7,611 bases of DNA from Deltaproteobacteria bacterium (GTDB taxonomy: Bacteria > Desulfobacterota > Desulfobacteria > Desulfobacterales > JAFDDL01): contig JAFDDL010000164.1 in assembly GCA_019310865.1 (NCBI GenBank), positions 1 to 7,611 on the forward strand, read 5' to 3'. The first letter of the stretch is position 1. Each line of letters opens with the position of its first letter. Below, piece after piece: positions 1 through 5,905 of the stretch. The notes under the pieces were generated by a model. The model made no database searches, was not told the DNA's origin, and was given only the letters and a program-made list of their open reading frames with translations. The translations under genes and the position numbers were made by a program.

Positions 1-60
1 GGTAAAGTCAAATGCTAAAGGCTACGCAGTAAAGTGAACCCAATAAACAGGGACATTAAA

Positions 61-759
61 CTACCGAATAATACATCGCTTGACGTGGTGTTTGGCCAGT
101 GACTGGAATTCCGCCATGGTTTCTGCGCTGTATCGATGGGCATTGTTTTGGATGAATTCAGGGTCAAGCACTCGTTTTTCTTGAAAATTCTGGAGAACAT
201 ACAGATGGGCGCCCTGGATAAGCCGTGCGATGCGTCCGATGGTGTCTGCGTCCACGAAGGGAGACAGACAGGTGGTTCTAAATTCGTGATAAGCGGTGGT
301 TTCAAGGATGACTTGAATGCTTTCCATCAGCCTCGGGCCGATGCGGTTGGCAGATAAATGCGGTGCGTAGCGATTCGGATCCGTTTTGATGTCCATGGCG
401 ATATAATCGATCAGCTGATCATGCAATAGCTGTCGAAGCGTTTCCGGCCGGCTGCCGTTGGTGTCCAGCTTGATGGGAAACGCTAGTGCTTTTACTTTCC
501 GGCAAAAATTGGTCAAATCCGCTTGCAAGGTGGGTTCCCCGCCGGTGATCACCACGCCGTCCAGCAGGCCCTTTCGCTGCGAAAGAAATTTAAGCGCATC
601 GTCTTCGGAAATCGAAGGCAGGTTGGTTTTTCGACCGAGCGCCAGTTCCGGATTGTGGCAATAGGGGCAGGTAAAATTGCATCCCGAAACGAAAAGAATG
701 CAACTTACCTTTCCCGGATAATCGATGAGAGAGCTTTTTTGGATACCGCTGAAAAACAT
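61..759 (-). CDS. nrdG: Anaerobic ribonucleoside-triphosphate reductase activating protein (radical SAM)
   Basis: This cytoplasmic iron-sulfur enzyme of 232 residues uses S-adenosylmethionine to make the glycyl radical on NrdD. The radical SAM signature CxxxCxxC is at C27, C31 and C34 (CNFTCPYC), and it should hold a 4Fe-4S cluster. A GGEPT motif at residues 73-77 is the usual SAM-contacting segment. The N-terminal FSGIQKSSLIDYPGKVS is typical of the roughly 230-residue branch of NrdG activases, which is longer than E. coli NrdG. The gene lies 35 bp downstream of nrdD on the same strand and is probably cotranscribed. The ATG at 759 has no good Shine-Dalgarno (a GGCGG lies about 12 nt upstream), so translation may be weak or helped by coupling to nrdD. 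The start is kept because the family motif begins only a few residues later. Some related activases serve other glycyl radical enzymes, but the neighbour makes NrdD the likely partner. Confidence 0.93.
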   Translation of the reverse strand: MFFSGIQKSSLIDYPGKVSCILFVSGCNFTCPYCHNPELALGRKTNLPSISEDDALKFLSQRKGLLDGVVITGGEPTLQADLTNFCRKVKALAFPIKLDTNGSRPETLRQLLHDQLIDYIAMDIKTDPNRYAPHLSANRIGPRLMESIQVILETTAYHEFRTTCLSPFVDADTIGRIARLIQGAHLYVLQNFQEKRVLDPEFIQNNAHRYSAETMAEFQSLAKHHVKRCIIR

Positions 760-776
760 GGGATTTTAAGGCCGCC

Positions 777-795
777 GGATATCGAATTGATATCC
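777..795 (-). repeat. Perfect inverted repeat between nrdD and nrdG
   Basis: GGATATC at 777-783 and GATATCC at 789-795 form a perfect 7-bp stem around a 5-nt loop. The stem touches the nrdD TAG stop codon (795-797) and fills the start of the 35-nt gap before nrdG. No T-run follows, so it is not a standard intrinsic terminator. It could slow mRNA decay or tune nrdG translation. The repeat is directly visible; its role is inferred. Confidence 0.5.
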
Positions 796-2987
796 TAATG
801 CGCTGCCGCAGAGGCCATGGGCGATCGGGTCTCTGTTTCCGGTTTGGCCGAATCTGCCCGAACCATCGGTTCGCAGGGCCTGCACAGGACGTCCGCATCC
901 GGTACGGTAAAGGTTTTCCGAATCGAAAACTCCGACCGTTTCCCATCGTTCCATTGCTGAACCGGTCGCAGGTATCCCACAACCCTGGAATAGATTTCCG
1001 TATCCTGATGGCAGGTGGGGCAAGATTCCTGTTCGCCTTTCAGGTACCCGTGGGATGAACACACACTGAAAGATGGCGAGAGGGTAAAATAGGGCAGACG
1101 GAAATTGGAGGCGGTTTTACGAATCAGGCCTTTGACGGCTTCGATGTCTGTTACCTGCTCGCCCAGAAACATGTGCAACACCGTGCCTCCGGTATACCGG
1201 GTTTGGAGGTCGTCCTGCAGCATAAGCGCCTCGAAAACGTCATCGGTGTAGTTCACCGGTAGCTGTGTTGAGTTGGTGTAATAAGGCGCGGCGCCGTCTT
1301 GATATTGATCTTCGTTGGAGCAGAGAATGTCCGGATATCGTTTTTTGTCGATCATGCACAGACGGTAAGAGGTCCCTTCGGCCGGTGTGGCTTCGAGGTT
1401 GAAGATATCACCGGTTTCCTCCTGGATTTCCGTGAGGCGATCGCGCAGATAAGCCATGACCCTGATGGCAAATTCATGGCCCGACTCGCTGGCGATATCC
1501 TGGCCGATGAAATTGAGACAGGCCTCGTTCATGCCGATAATACCGATGGTGGAAAAGTGGTTCTTCCAGTATAAGCCGAATCTTTCCTTGATGCCTTTGA
1601 GATAATGCTTGGAGTATGGATACAGGTTTTTTTCAGTAAATTTTTCAAGCACTTTCCGTTTGATGATCAGGCTCTCTTTGGCCAGGCTGACCTGAGTCTT
1701 TAGTGCAGCGAAAAACGCATCTTCGGTATCGGCCAGGTAGCCGATGCGCGGCAGGTTTATGGTGACAACACCGATGGATCCGGTAAGCGGATTGGCGCCA
1801 AAGAGGCCGCCGCCGCGTTTTTGAAGTTCCCGGTTGTCCAGGCGCAGCCGGCAGCACATGGACCGGGCGTCTTCCGGGGACATGTCCGAATTGATGAAGT
1901 TGGAAAAATAAGGGATTCCGTATTTCCCGGACATCTGCCAGATCAGGTCCAGATCCGGATTGTCCCAGTCGAAATCGGTGGTAATGTTGTAAGTGGGGAT
2001 GGGAAAGGTAAACACGCGACCCTTCGAGTCACCTGCCATCATGACTTCCGCAAAGGCCTTGTTGAAAATGTCCATTTCCTTTTGAAATTCGGAATAAGTT
2101 TTATCCTGGTCCACACCGCCGATAATTACCGGTTGATCCTTTAAGGTAGAGGGAACCACCAGGTCCATGGTGATGTTGGTGAAGGGCGTCTGAAAGCCGA
2201 CGCGGGTGGGGATGTTGATGTTGAACACGAATTCCTGTAGCGCCTGTTTTACTTCATTATAGACAAGGCCGTCAAAACGAATAAACGGCGCCAGTAATGT
2301 GTCGAAATTCGACAGCGCCTGGGCGCCGGCGGCCTCTCCCTGAAGGGTATAGAAAAAATTAACGATCTGTCCCAATGCCGTTCGGAGATGTTTTGGCGGT
2401 CCGCTTTCCACTTTGCCGGACACCCCTCTGAATCCCTGATGCAGCAGGTCGTTTAAATCCCAGCCCACGCAATAGACCGACAGGAGACTCAAATCATGAA
2501 TGTGCAAATCGCCGCCTTTGTGGGCGTCTCGAATTTCCGGTGGGTATATTCTGCTAAGCCAGTATTCAGAGGTGATATCCGATGAAATATAGTTGTTCAG
2601 CCCCTGGAGCGAATAGCACATGTTGCTGTTTTCTTTTATTTTCCAGTCAAGCTTTTGGATATAGTTTTCCACCAAGTCCACATTGACCGCAGCGGCCATG
2701 TTTCGGATTTGTGCATGCTGCTCTCTATAAATAATGTAGGATTTGGCAGCCTTGTAGTAAGGGGAATCGAGAAGCACACGTTCCACGATGTCCTGGACCT
2801 CTTCCACCTCCGGAATGGGGCCAAGACGAAGATCATGAATGAGTGTGAGAACCCGAAGGGTCAGTTTTTTCGCTTCCCGGGCGGTAAACTCGTTGGTTAC
2901 CGTTCCGGCTTTTTCAATTGCTGCGGTAATTTTGGAAGAATCAAACTCGACCACCCGACCGTCTCGTTTTTTAATCTCTTCAATCAC
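795..2987 (-). CDS. nrdD: Anaerobic (class III) ribonucleoside-triphosphate reductase
   Basis: This enzyme reduces ribonucleoside triphosphates to deoxyribonucleotides by glycyl/thiyl radical chemistry and works only without oxygen. Numbering is for the 730-residue product from the preferred GTG start. An ATP-cone allosteric domain spans about residues 1-95 (KKRDGRVVEFDSSKI near the start). A Cys pair at 378/379 (SMCCRLRLDNRE), followed by GGGLFGANPLTGS, lies in the barrel and probably includes the thiyl-radical cysteine. NLEATPAEGTSYR lies near 531-543. C643, H646, C656 and C659 probably bind structural zinc. The glycyl radical site is G671 in RVVGYL. A tail of about 38 residues follows the conserved end and contains a CRPC motif. 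The GGAGAGG sequence at 2996-3002 is 8 nt from the GTG at 2987 but overlaps the longer GTG start at 2996, so 2987 is chosen. Two NrdR-like boxes upstream suggest repression when dATP/ATP is high. Confidence 0.96.
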   Translation of the reverse strand: MIEEIKKRDGRVVEFDSSKITAAIEKAGTVTNEFTAREAKKLTLRVLTLIHDLRLGPIPEVEEVQDIVERVLLDSPYYKAAKSYIIYREQHAQIRNMAAAVNVDLVENYIQKLDWKIKENSNMCYSLQGLNNYISSDITSEYWLSRIYPPEIRDAHKGGDLHIHDLSLLSVYCVGWDLNDLLHQGFRGVSGKVESGPPKHLRTALGQIVNFFYTLQGEAAGAQALSNFDTLLAPFIRFDGLVYNEVKQALQEFVFNINIPTRVGFQTPFTNITMDLVVPSTLKDQPVIIGGVDQDKTYSEFQKEMDIFNKAFAEVMMAGDSKGRVFTFPIPTYNITTDFDWDNPDLDLIWQMSGKYGIPYFSNFINSDMSPEDARSMCCRLRLDNRELQKRGGGLFGANPLTGSIGVVTINLPRIGYLADTEDAFFAALKTQVSLAKESLIIKRKVLEKFTEKNLYPYSKHYLKGIKERFGLYWKNHFSTIGIIGMNEACLNFIGQDIASESGHEFAIRVMAYLRDRLTEIQEETGDIFNLEATPAEGTSYRLCMIDKKRYPDILCSNEDQYQDGAAPYYTNSTQLPVNYTDDVFEALMLQDDLQTRYTGGTVLHMFLGEQVTDIEAVKGLIRKTASNFRLPYFTLSPSFSVCSSHGYLKGEQESCPTCHQDTEIYSRVVGYLRPVQQWNDGKRSEFSIRKTFTVPDADVLCRPCEPMVRADSAKPETETRSPMASAAAH

Positions 2988-2995
2988 TGATGGCA

Positions 2996-3002
2996 CCTCT
3001 CC
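2996..3002 (-). promoter_or_regulatory. Ribosome binding site that decides the nrdD start
   Basis: The minus strand reads GGAGAGG here. It sits 8 nt ahead of the GTG at 2985-2987, which is ideal spacing. It overlaps the GTG at 2994-2996 that opens the longest frame, which makes that codon an unlikely start. The shorter product begins (V)IEEIKKRDGR, as expected for an ATP-cone N terminus. Confidence 0.75.
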
Positions 3003-3082
3003 AATCCACGTTTAACATTAACATCGGTTCAACCTATGTTTTTACATCGAATAAAACGGTTTATAAAGCCACTTCAGGAAGG

Positions 3083-3118
3083 ATTCCGCTTCGACGGCGT
3101 TGCTGTCGGAAACGGAAT
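3083..3118 (-). promoter_or_regulatory. Stem-loop in the nrdD 5' leader
   Basis: On the minus strand, ATTCCG (3118-3113) pairs with CGGAAT (3088-3083), and CGAC (3108-3105) pairs with GTCG (3095-3092). Two T-A pairs and one T-G pair join the two segments, leaving one bulged C. This gives a stem of about 13 bp with a 9-nt loop. It lies about 95 nt upstream of the nrdD start, inside the predicted leader of roughly 125 nt. No T-run follows, so a simple terminator is unlikely. It may be an RNA control element or an mRNA stabiliser. I do not recognise a known riboswitch class. Confidence 0.45.
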
Positions 3119-3129
3119 ACGAATCTCTA

Positions 3130-3156
3130 CTTATCCAATATGTTGTTGTCTGTCAA
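3130..3156 (-). promoter_or_regulatory. Probable nrdD-nrdG promoter
   Basis: The minus strand has a perfect -35 hexamer, TTGACA, at 3156-3151. The best -10 match is GATAAG at 3135-3130, which has four of six consensus bases but only a 15-bp spacer. At 17 bp the hexamer is the weaker TAAGTA (3133-3128). A run of nine T on the minus strand (3166-3158) lies just upstream of the -35. The promoter is embedded between and across the two NrdR-like boxes, which fits repression by blocking RNA polymerase. Confidence 0.6.
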
Positions 3157-3179
3157 CAAAAAAAAACAACATATTGCGT
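3133..3179. promoter_or_regulatory. Tandem NrdR-box-like operators upstream of nrdD
   Basis: Two 16-bp sites match the NrdR box consensus acaCwAtATaTwGwgt as I know it. Box 1 (3133-3148, ATCCAATATGTTGTTG) matches 11 of 16 positions, including 10 of 11 in the core. Box 2 (3164-3179, AAACAACATATTGCGT) matches 13 of 16. They are 31 bp apart start to start, with a 15-bp gap, which is the spacing known for NrdR pairs (about three helical turns). The boxes mirror each other, sharing a perfect 12-bp inverted repeat (3136-3147 and 3165-3176). The -35 hexamer is in the gap and box 1 reaches the -10 region. NrdR represses ribonucleotide reductase genes in response to bound ATP/dATP. The nrdR gene itself is not in this window. 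Confidence 0.75.
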
Positions 3180-3180
3180 A

Positions 3181-4110
3181 TTATGAAAATTTTAACGCCA
3201 TCCGGTTCGGTTTTCCGCGATTGGGTGTAACCCAGATATAGTCCGCATAGGACAGCTCTGCTTTCGACCCGGCCTCGATGAGGTAAATGGTTCGAAAGGT
3301 GGCACCGGTTCGGTCATATGCTCGATTCGGGATACCGAATTTGTGGATAATATGACCATTGCCTACCAAGACGACCATGGGGGTATTCGCCGGATTGCGT
3401 GAAATGGTTTCGGCCATGGCCTCATCCCAGACGCACTGGGCGGAAAAGAATCTTTCAAAGTCTTTTCGGCCGGGCAGGTGGTGATGGCTGAAGATTTTTT
3501 CGACATATGCCCGGTGGGTCTGGTTTGATAAATCGATTTTTTTCGGCAGATATTTTTTATCATCGGCAAGAAGGCTATCGATGCCGCCCGTGGCAATTTT
3601 GGCAGGGATGTGAAAGGGAATGTTCAGCGCCACCAGCGGTTGCTGATTTTCCCGAATATAGAGCAAAATATCCCGGTAAAGGCTGAAACGATATTTCCAG
3701 TTGGCATACCAGTGCGAGCGTTTCAGAAATTCCGCCTCGTCAATTTCACCGGCAGACCACTGGTTGAGAATCGGCTGATATGGCGTTGAAAACATTTCCA
3801 TGCCCACGGTAAGTGTGGGGGCTGTTTTATGAAGTTCTCGGATAATGTCGAGTTGGCGGGCATGGTGATGCCGATCAGTATGCACCTCCCCCACATAGAC
3901 AATGTCCACCTGGCGCAGGTCCGACATCATTTCATCAAAAGAGACACTGTCCCGGGTAAGTGCTGAAATGATGGTATTGTCTGGGAATTTGCCAGGATGA
4001 TCGGTGAAGGTCACATTCATGATGGTAGTGCATCCCCCGCTCAAAAACAGAATGCAGCCAGCCAGGAGCCGACTGGACCGGTTATATATTGATTTTTTTT
4101 CGGTTTTCAT
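3181..4110 (-). CDS. ChaN-family lipoprotein (haem-binding uptake / Tiki-like superfamily)
   Basis: This 309-residue protein belongs to the ChaN-like family, whose members include haem-binding lipoproteins linked to iron uptake. The fold is related to the Tiki and erythromycin-esterase-like proteins. The N terminus has a basic start, a hydrophobic stretch and a lipobox-like SGGC with the candidate lipidated Cys at 27. A second LAGC at 16-19 comes too early in the hydrophobic run to be favoured. Family motifs are VYVGEVHTDRHHHARQ (71-86), VGMEMF (102-107), AQCVWDEAMAETI (224-236) and VGNGHIIHKFGIPNR (249-263). The paired Glu/His and Asn/His motifs are the conserved core. No clear Shine-Dalgarno precedes the ATG. 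It ends only 1 bp before NrdR-like box 2. No TonB receptor or other haem gene is adjacent, so the substrate is not shown by context. The family is confident; the haem role is not. Confidence 0.88.
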   Translation of the reverse strand: MKTEKKSIYNRSSRLLAGCILFLSGGCTTIMNVTFTDHPGKFPDNTIISALTRDSVSFDEMMSDLRQVDIVYVGEVHTDRHHHARQLDIIRELHKTAPTLTVGMEMFSTPYQPILNQWSAGEIDEAEFLKRSHWYANWKYRFSLYRDILLYIRENQQPLVALNIPFHIPAKIATGGIDSLLADDKKYLPKKIDLSNQTHRAYVEKIFSHHHLPGRKDFERFFSAQCVWDEAMAETISRNPANTPMVVLVGNGHIIHKFGIPNRAYDRTGATFRTIYLIEAGSKAELSYADYIWVTPNRGKPNRMALKFS

Positions 4111-4183
4111 TTCTTGATTTTTCAGTAAAATCGTGTTGTAGGTTAACGCCTATTGGGTTTACGATCATTCGGCTATTTTTTTT

Positions 4184-4188
4184 AAGGA
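4184..4188 (+). promoter_or_regulatory. Ribosome binding site deciding the start of the 85-residue membrane protein
   Basis: AAGGA lies 5 nt before the ATG at 4194. The longer in-frame start at 4089 has no comparable site and would overlap the 5' end of the divergent ChaN-family gene, so 4194 is preferred. Confidence 0.65.
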
Positions 4189-4193
4189 AAGAC

Positions 4194-4451
4194 ATGCGAC
4201 TGGAACAACCGCCACTGTTTCGCCGGGTTTTCATACCCTGGTATGCTGCTGATATCGCCTGCCTTCTCACCGCAGGATTTGCCGTAATGGTTATCTTGTT
4301 TGCCGCAATCGGGGTTTCAGCCGCCTTTGCAGTGACGCAATATGTAGATTTTGTTTGGGTGCCGGTCAGCCTGATCTTGTTGGGGCTCTTATTGCTGCTT
4401 TCCGTCATATTTCGATTGCTGCGGCGGCATAGTTATCGATTCCTCAAGTAG
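4194..4451 (+). CDS. Small two-helix membrane protein of unknown function
   Basis: The product has 85 residues from the preferred ATG. A short N-terminal segment (MRLEQPPLFRRVFIPWY) is followed by two hydrophobic segments, about residues 20-46 and 54-74. The basic tail is RLLRRHSYRFLK. By the positive-inside rule both ends could face the cytoplasm with a short outside loop near TQYVDF. No cysteine pair, metal motif or catalytic signature is visible; the single Cys is C23. The gene diverges from the ChaN-family gene across 83 bp and converges on the thioredoxin gene, with only 7 bp between the stop codons. Hydrophobic composition, a plausible ribosome binding site and its fit between neighbours support a real gene. 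I cannot assign a function, although the FIPWY start looks like small conserved proteins I associate with Desulfobacterota. Confidence 0.7.
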   Translation: MRLEQPPLFRRVFIPWYAADIACLLTAGFAVMVILFAAIGVSAAFAVTQYVDFVWVPVSLILLGLLLLLSVIFRLLRRHSYRFLK

Positions 4452-4458
4452 TGCCCGA

Positions 4459-4938
4459 TCATCTCTTTTTCATAAACGCCATTATATTCATATCGTTATA
4501 AGCGTTTGTCTGGGCAAATTCGAGAAAGAGCATGAACATCTTTTTATTCACATTGCCGGGTATTTGGACAATGGTCTCACCGTTTTCAGCAATCAGCCAA
4601 CTGGTGGGTAATCCCCTGAATTTGTACTTTTTAACGGTTTCTTTTTCCCGGTCGTAATCGACGCGAATCGAAATGAAATTCTCATTGAGAAACTGTGTTA
4701 CGTCATCTTTCTTCAGGGTTTCCTTATTCATTACTTTACAGTAATGGCACCAGTCTGCAAAAAAATGGAGAAACACTTTCTTTTCGGTTTTTTGGGCCAG
4801 TTCCATCCCCGTTTCATAGGTCAGCCAGTTGATTCCCTTGGTGTCTGGACTGCTTGCCGAAAATGCCCACGAAGAGACAGTGACCAGAATGAAAATAACA
4901 GTTAGAATGCCAATCCGGTAGCGGATTTTGTATTTCAT
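4459..4938 (-). CDS. Periplasmic thioredoxin-like protein with CHYC active site
   Basis: This 159-residue protein starts with an uncleaved anchor or signal peptide: basic residues 2-8, then a hydrophobic stretch at about 9-26, with a possible cleavage after AFS. The thioredoxin-fold domain follows. The redox motif is WCHYC with cysteines at 64 and 67, preceded by VFLHFFAD. The cis-proline loop is GLPTSW with P111. This resembles the DsbD C-terminal domain and related thiol reductases. It is probably held in or exported across the inner membrane and reduces periplasmic disulfides. Its gene follows ccdA by 25 bp on the same strand, so CcdA is the likely electron donor. A perfect GGAGGT 8 nt ahead fixes the ATG at 4938. 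The longer frame from 4980 would overlap ccdA and would place 14 extra residues before the signal segment. Its targets (cytochrome c assembly, metal-site repair or other) are not shown here. Confidence 0.9.
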   Translation of the reverse strand: MKYKIRYRIGILTVIFILVTVSSWAFSASSPDTKGINWLTYETGMELAQKTEKKVFLHFFADWCHYCKVMNKETLKKDDVTQFLNENFISIRVDYDREKETVKKYKFRGLPTSWLIAENGETIVQIPGNVNKKMFMLFLEFAQTNAYNDMNIMAFMKKR

Positions 4939-4946
4939 GTGTGAAT

Positions 4947-4952
4947 ACCTCC
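4947..4952 (-). promoter_or_regulatory. Strong ribosome binding site of the thioredoxin gene
   Basis: The minus strand reads GGAGGT, a perfect Shine-Dalgarno, 8 nt before the ATG at 4936-4938. It rules in that start over the upstream in-frame ATG at 4980. It lies in the short gap after ccdA, so the gene can be translated independently from the same message. Confidence 0.85.
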
Positions 4953-4963
4953 ATAGACAGGGT

Positions 4964-5668
4964 TTAGCTAATGGGTGCAAAAACCAAAAATTTATTGGTT
5001 ACGAGCAGCAGTCCCACAACTATCAGTAAAATTCCTGCAGCGATGTTCAAGTATTTCATGACGGGGACTACTTTCTTAATAAATAATAGAATCAGATTAA
5101 TGAAAGCCGATAACACCAAAAACGGCAATCCCATTCCCAGCGAGTAGACGCCGAGCAGGAAAACCCCCTGATAGATGGTTTCCTCGTTGGCGGCTAAAAA
5201 TAGGATCGTTGTGAGCTGGGGACCAATACAGGGGCTCCAGCCGGCACCAAATGCCATACCCACGATGAAAGTACCGAAAAAATGGAGCGGTTTATTTTTC
5301 AGATGCATCCGTTTGTCGAATTCAAGCAAGCGAATGCGTATCAGGCCGGTCATGTGCAATCCCAAAATGATAATGACAATGCCACCGGTAACCCGGATCG
5401 CATCGATCTGGCGAGTCATAAAATCCCCCAGAAATGTTGCCGAAGCACCCAAGAAAATGAAAACAAGCGAAAAACCGGACACAAAGGCTATCGTTGCAAG
5501 GATCACCTTTCGGCGGATTTCCATATCCCGTCGGGTTGTGAGTTCTTCAAGGGAAAAACCGGTGATAAATGTAAAATATGCCGGAATAAGCGGCAGAACA
5601 CAGGGGGAAAAAAACGATAGCAGCCCTGCAATAAATGCGGCTGGGTATGAGACGGATTCAGCGAACAT
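4964..5668 (-). CDS. ccdA: CcdA-type transmembrane thiol-disulfide electron carrier
   Basis: This 234-residue inner-membrane protein should move reducing equivalents from cytoplasmic thioredoxin to periplasmic thiol proteins. That is the role of the DsbD membrane domain and of CcdA in cytochrome c maturation. About six hydrophobic segments are visible. The two redox cysteines sit in the characteristic proline motifs FFSPCVLPLIP (C23) and WSPCIGPQ (C147), in the expected two halves of the pseudo-repeat. The length is normal for stand-alone CcdA. It has no fused periplasmic domains; the adjacent CHYC protein supplies the missing thioredoxin domain, so the pair acts like a split DsbD. The ATG at 5668 has only a weak AGGT-type site about 11 nt upstream. 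A good promoter lies about 70-100 bp upstream. The family is very likely; whether the pathway ends in cytochrome c or another target is inference. Confidence 0.94.
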   Translation of the reverse strand: MFAESVSYPAAFIAGLLSFFSPCVLPLIPAYFTFITGFSLEELTTRRDMEIRRKVILATIAFVSGFSLVFIFLGASATFLGDFMTRQIDAIRVTGGIVIIILGLHMTGLIRIRLLEFDKRMHLKNKPLHFFGTFIVGMAFGAGWSPCIGPQLTTILFLAANEETIYQGVFLLGVYSLGMGLPFLVLSAFINLILLFIKKVVPVMKYLNIAAGILLIVVGLLLVTNKFLVFAPIS

Positions 5669-5736
5669 GGGGCTTGGCTACCTGTTGAATGAATCGAATT
5701 AAACACGGTTTAGAAAAATATTCCATAATAGACAAA

Positions 5737-5765
5737 AACATAACGGTCACAGTATCGGTTGTCAA
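5737..5765 (-). promoter_or_regulatory. Probable promoter of ccdA and the thioredoxin gene
   Basis: The minus strand has a perfect TTGACA (5765-5760), a 17-bp spacer and TATGTT (5742-5737, four of six). This would start transcription near 5730 and give a leader of about 60 nt before the ccdA ATG. An AT-rich stretch with a second TATTAT (5730-5725) lies just downstream, but it has no matching -35. Confidence 0.65.
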
Positions 5766-5814
5766 TCCATGAAATTTGTCCAATGTTGAGAACCCAATGG
5801 GGCGTCCGAGGGAT

Positions 5815-5840
5815 CCGTTACGCTAACGAATCCGTAACGG
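5815..5840. repeat. Inverted repeat CCGTTACG / CGTAACGG between divergent promoters
   Basis: CCGTTACG (5815-5822) and CGTAACGG (5833-5840) are perfect 8-bp complements around a 10-nt loop. An alternative smaller hairpin, CGTTA-CGC-TAACG (5816-5828), shares the left arm. The element is about 50 bp upstream of the ccdA -35 and about 27 bp upstream of the yggT -35, so it could bind a regulator of either gene. No T-run follows on either strand, which argues against a terminator. Confidence 0.45.
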
Positions 5841-5866
5841 CCATGTCAATGAGTGGGTGAAAATTC

Positions 5867-5894
5867 TTGACTTCTGATGAATAATGTATTTAAT
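5867..5894 (+). promoter_or_regulatory. Probable promoter of the yggT-divIVA genes
   Basis: TTGACT (5867-5872, five of six) and TTTAAT (5889-5894, five of six) are separated by 16 bp. The predicted start is near 5901-5903, giving a leader of about 65 nt before the yggT ATG. The 17-bp palindrome begins only a few bases after the predicted start site. Confidence 0.65.
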
Positions 5895-5905
5895 TTCCAC
5901 AATAA

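Noticed and set aside
1..60. Terminator after nrdG
   Set aside because: No stable stem with a following T-run is visible in the 60 bases available; the signal may lie outside the window.
590..1062. Minus-strand frames overlapping the nrdD end and nrdG start
   Set aside because: They lie in other frames of two well-identified genes and have shadow-like composition. The nrdD frame continues intact to its own stop, so they do not show a frameshift.
3136..3176. 12-bp inverted repeat read as a terminator for the ChaN-family gene
   Set aside because: The T-run is inside the loop rather than after the stem, and the stem is AT-rich. The arms match NrdR boxes with the right spacing, which explains the symmetry better.
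2990..3241. Plus-strand frame across the nrdD upstream region
   Set aside because: It crosses the promoter, operators and the end of the ChaN-family gene, has no ribosome site and resembles no protein family.
4440..4470. Bidirectional terminator between the convergent genes
   Set aside because: Only 7 bp separate the stop codons and I found no convincing hairpin there.
4939..4980. Upstream ATG extension of the thioredoxin gene
   Set aside because: It would overlap the end of ccdA and put 14 residues before the signal segment, while a perfect GGAGGT sits right before the ATG at 4938.
5175..5702. 175-codon open frame on the plus strand opposite ccdA
   Set aside because: It is antisense to a clear ccdA gene. 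The product is Lys/Arg/Ser/Pro-rich with no domain, and its existence follows from the codon use of the opposite strand.
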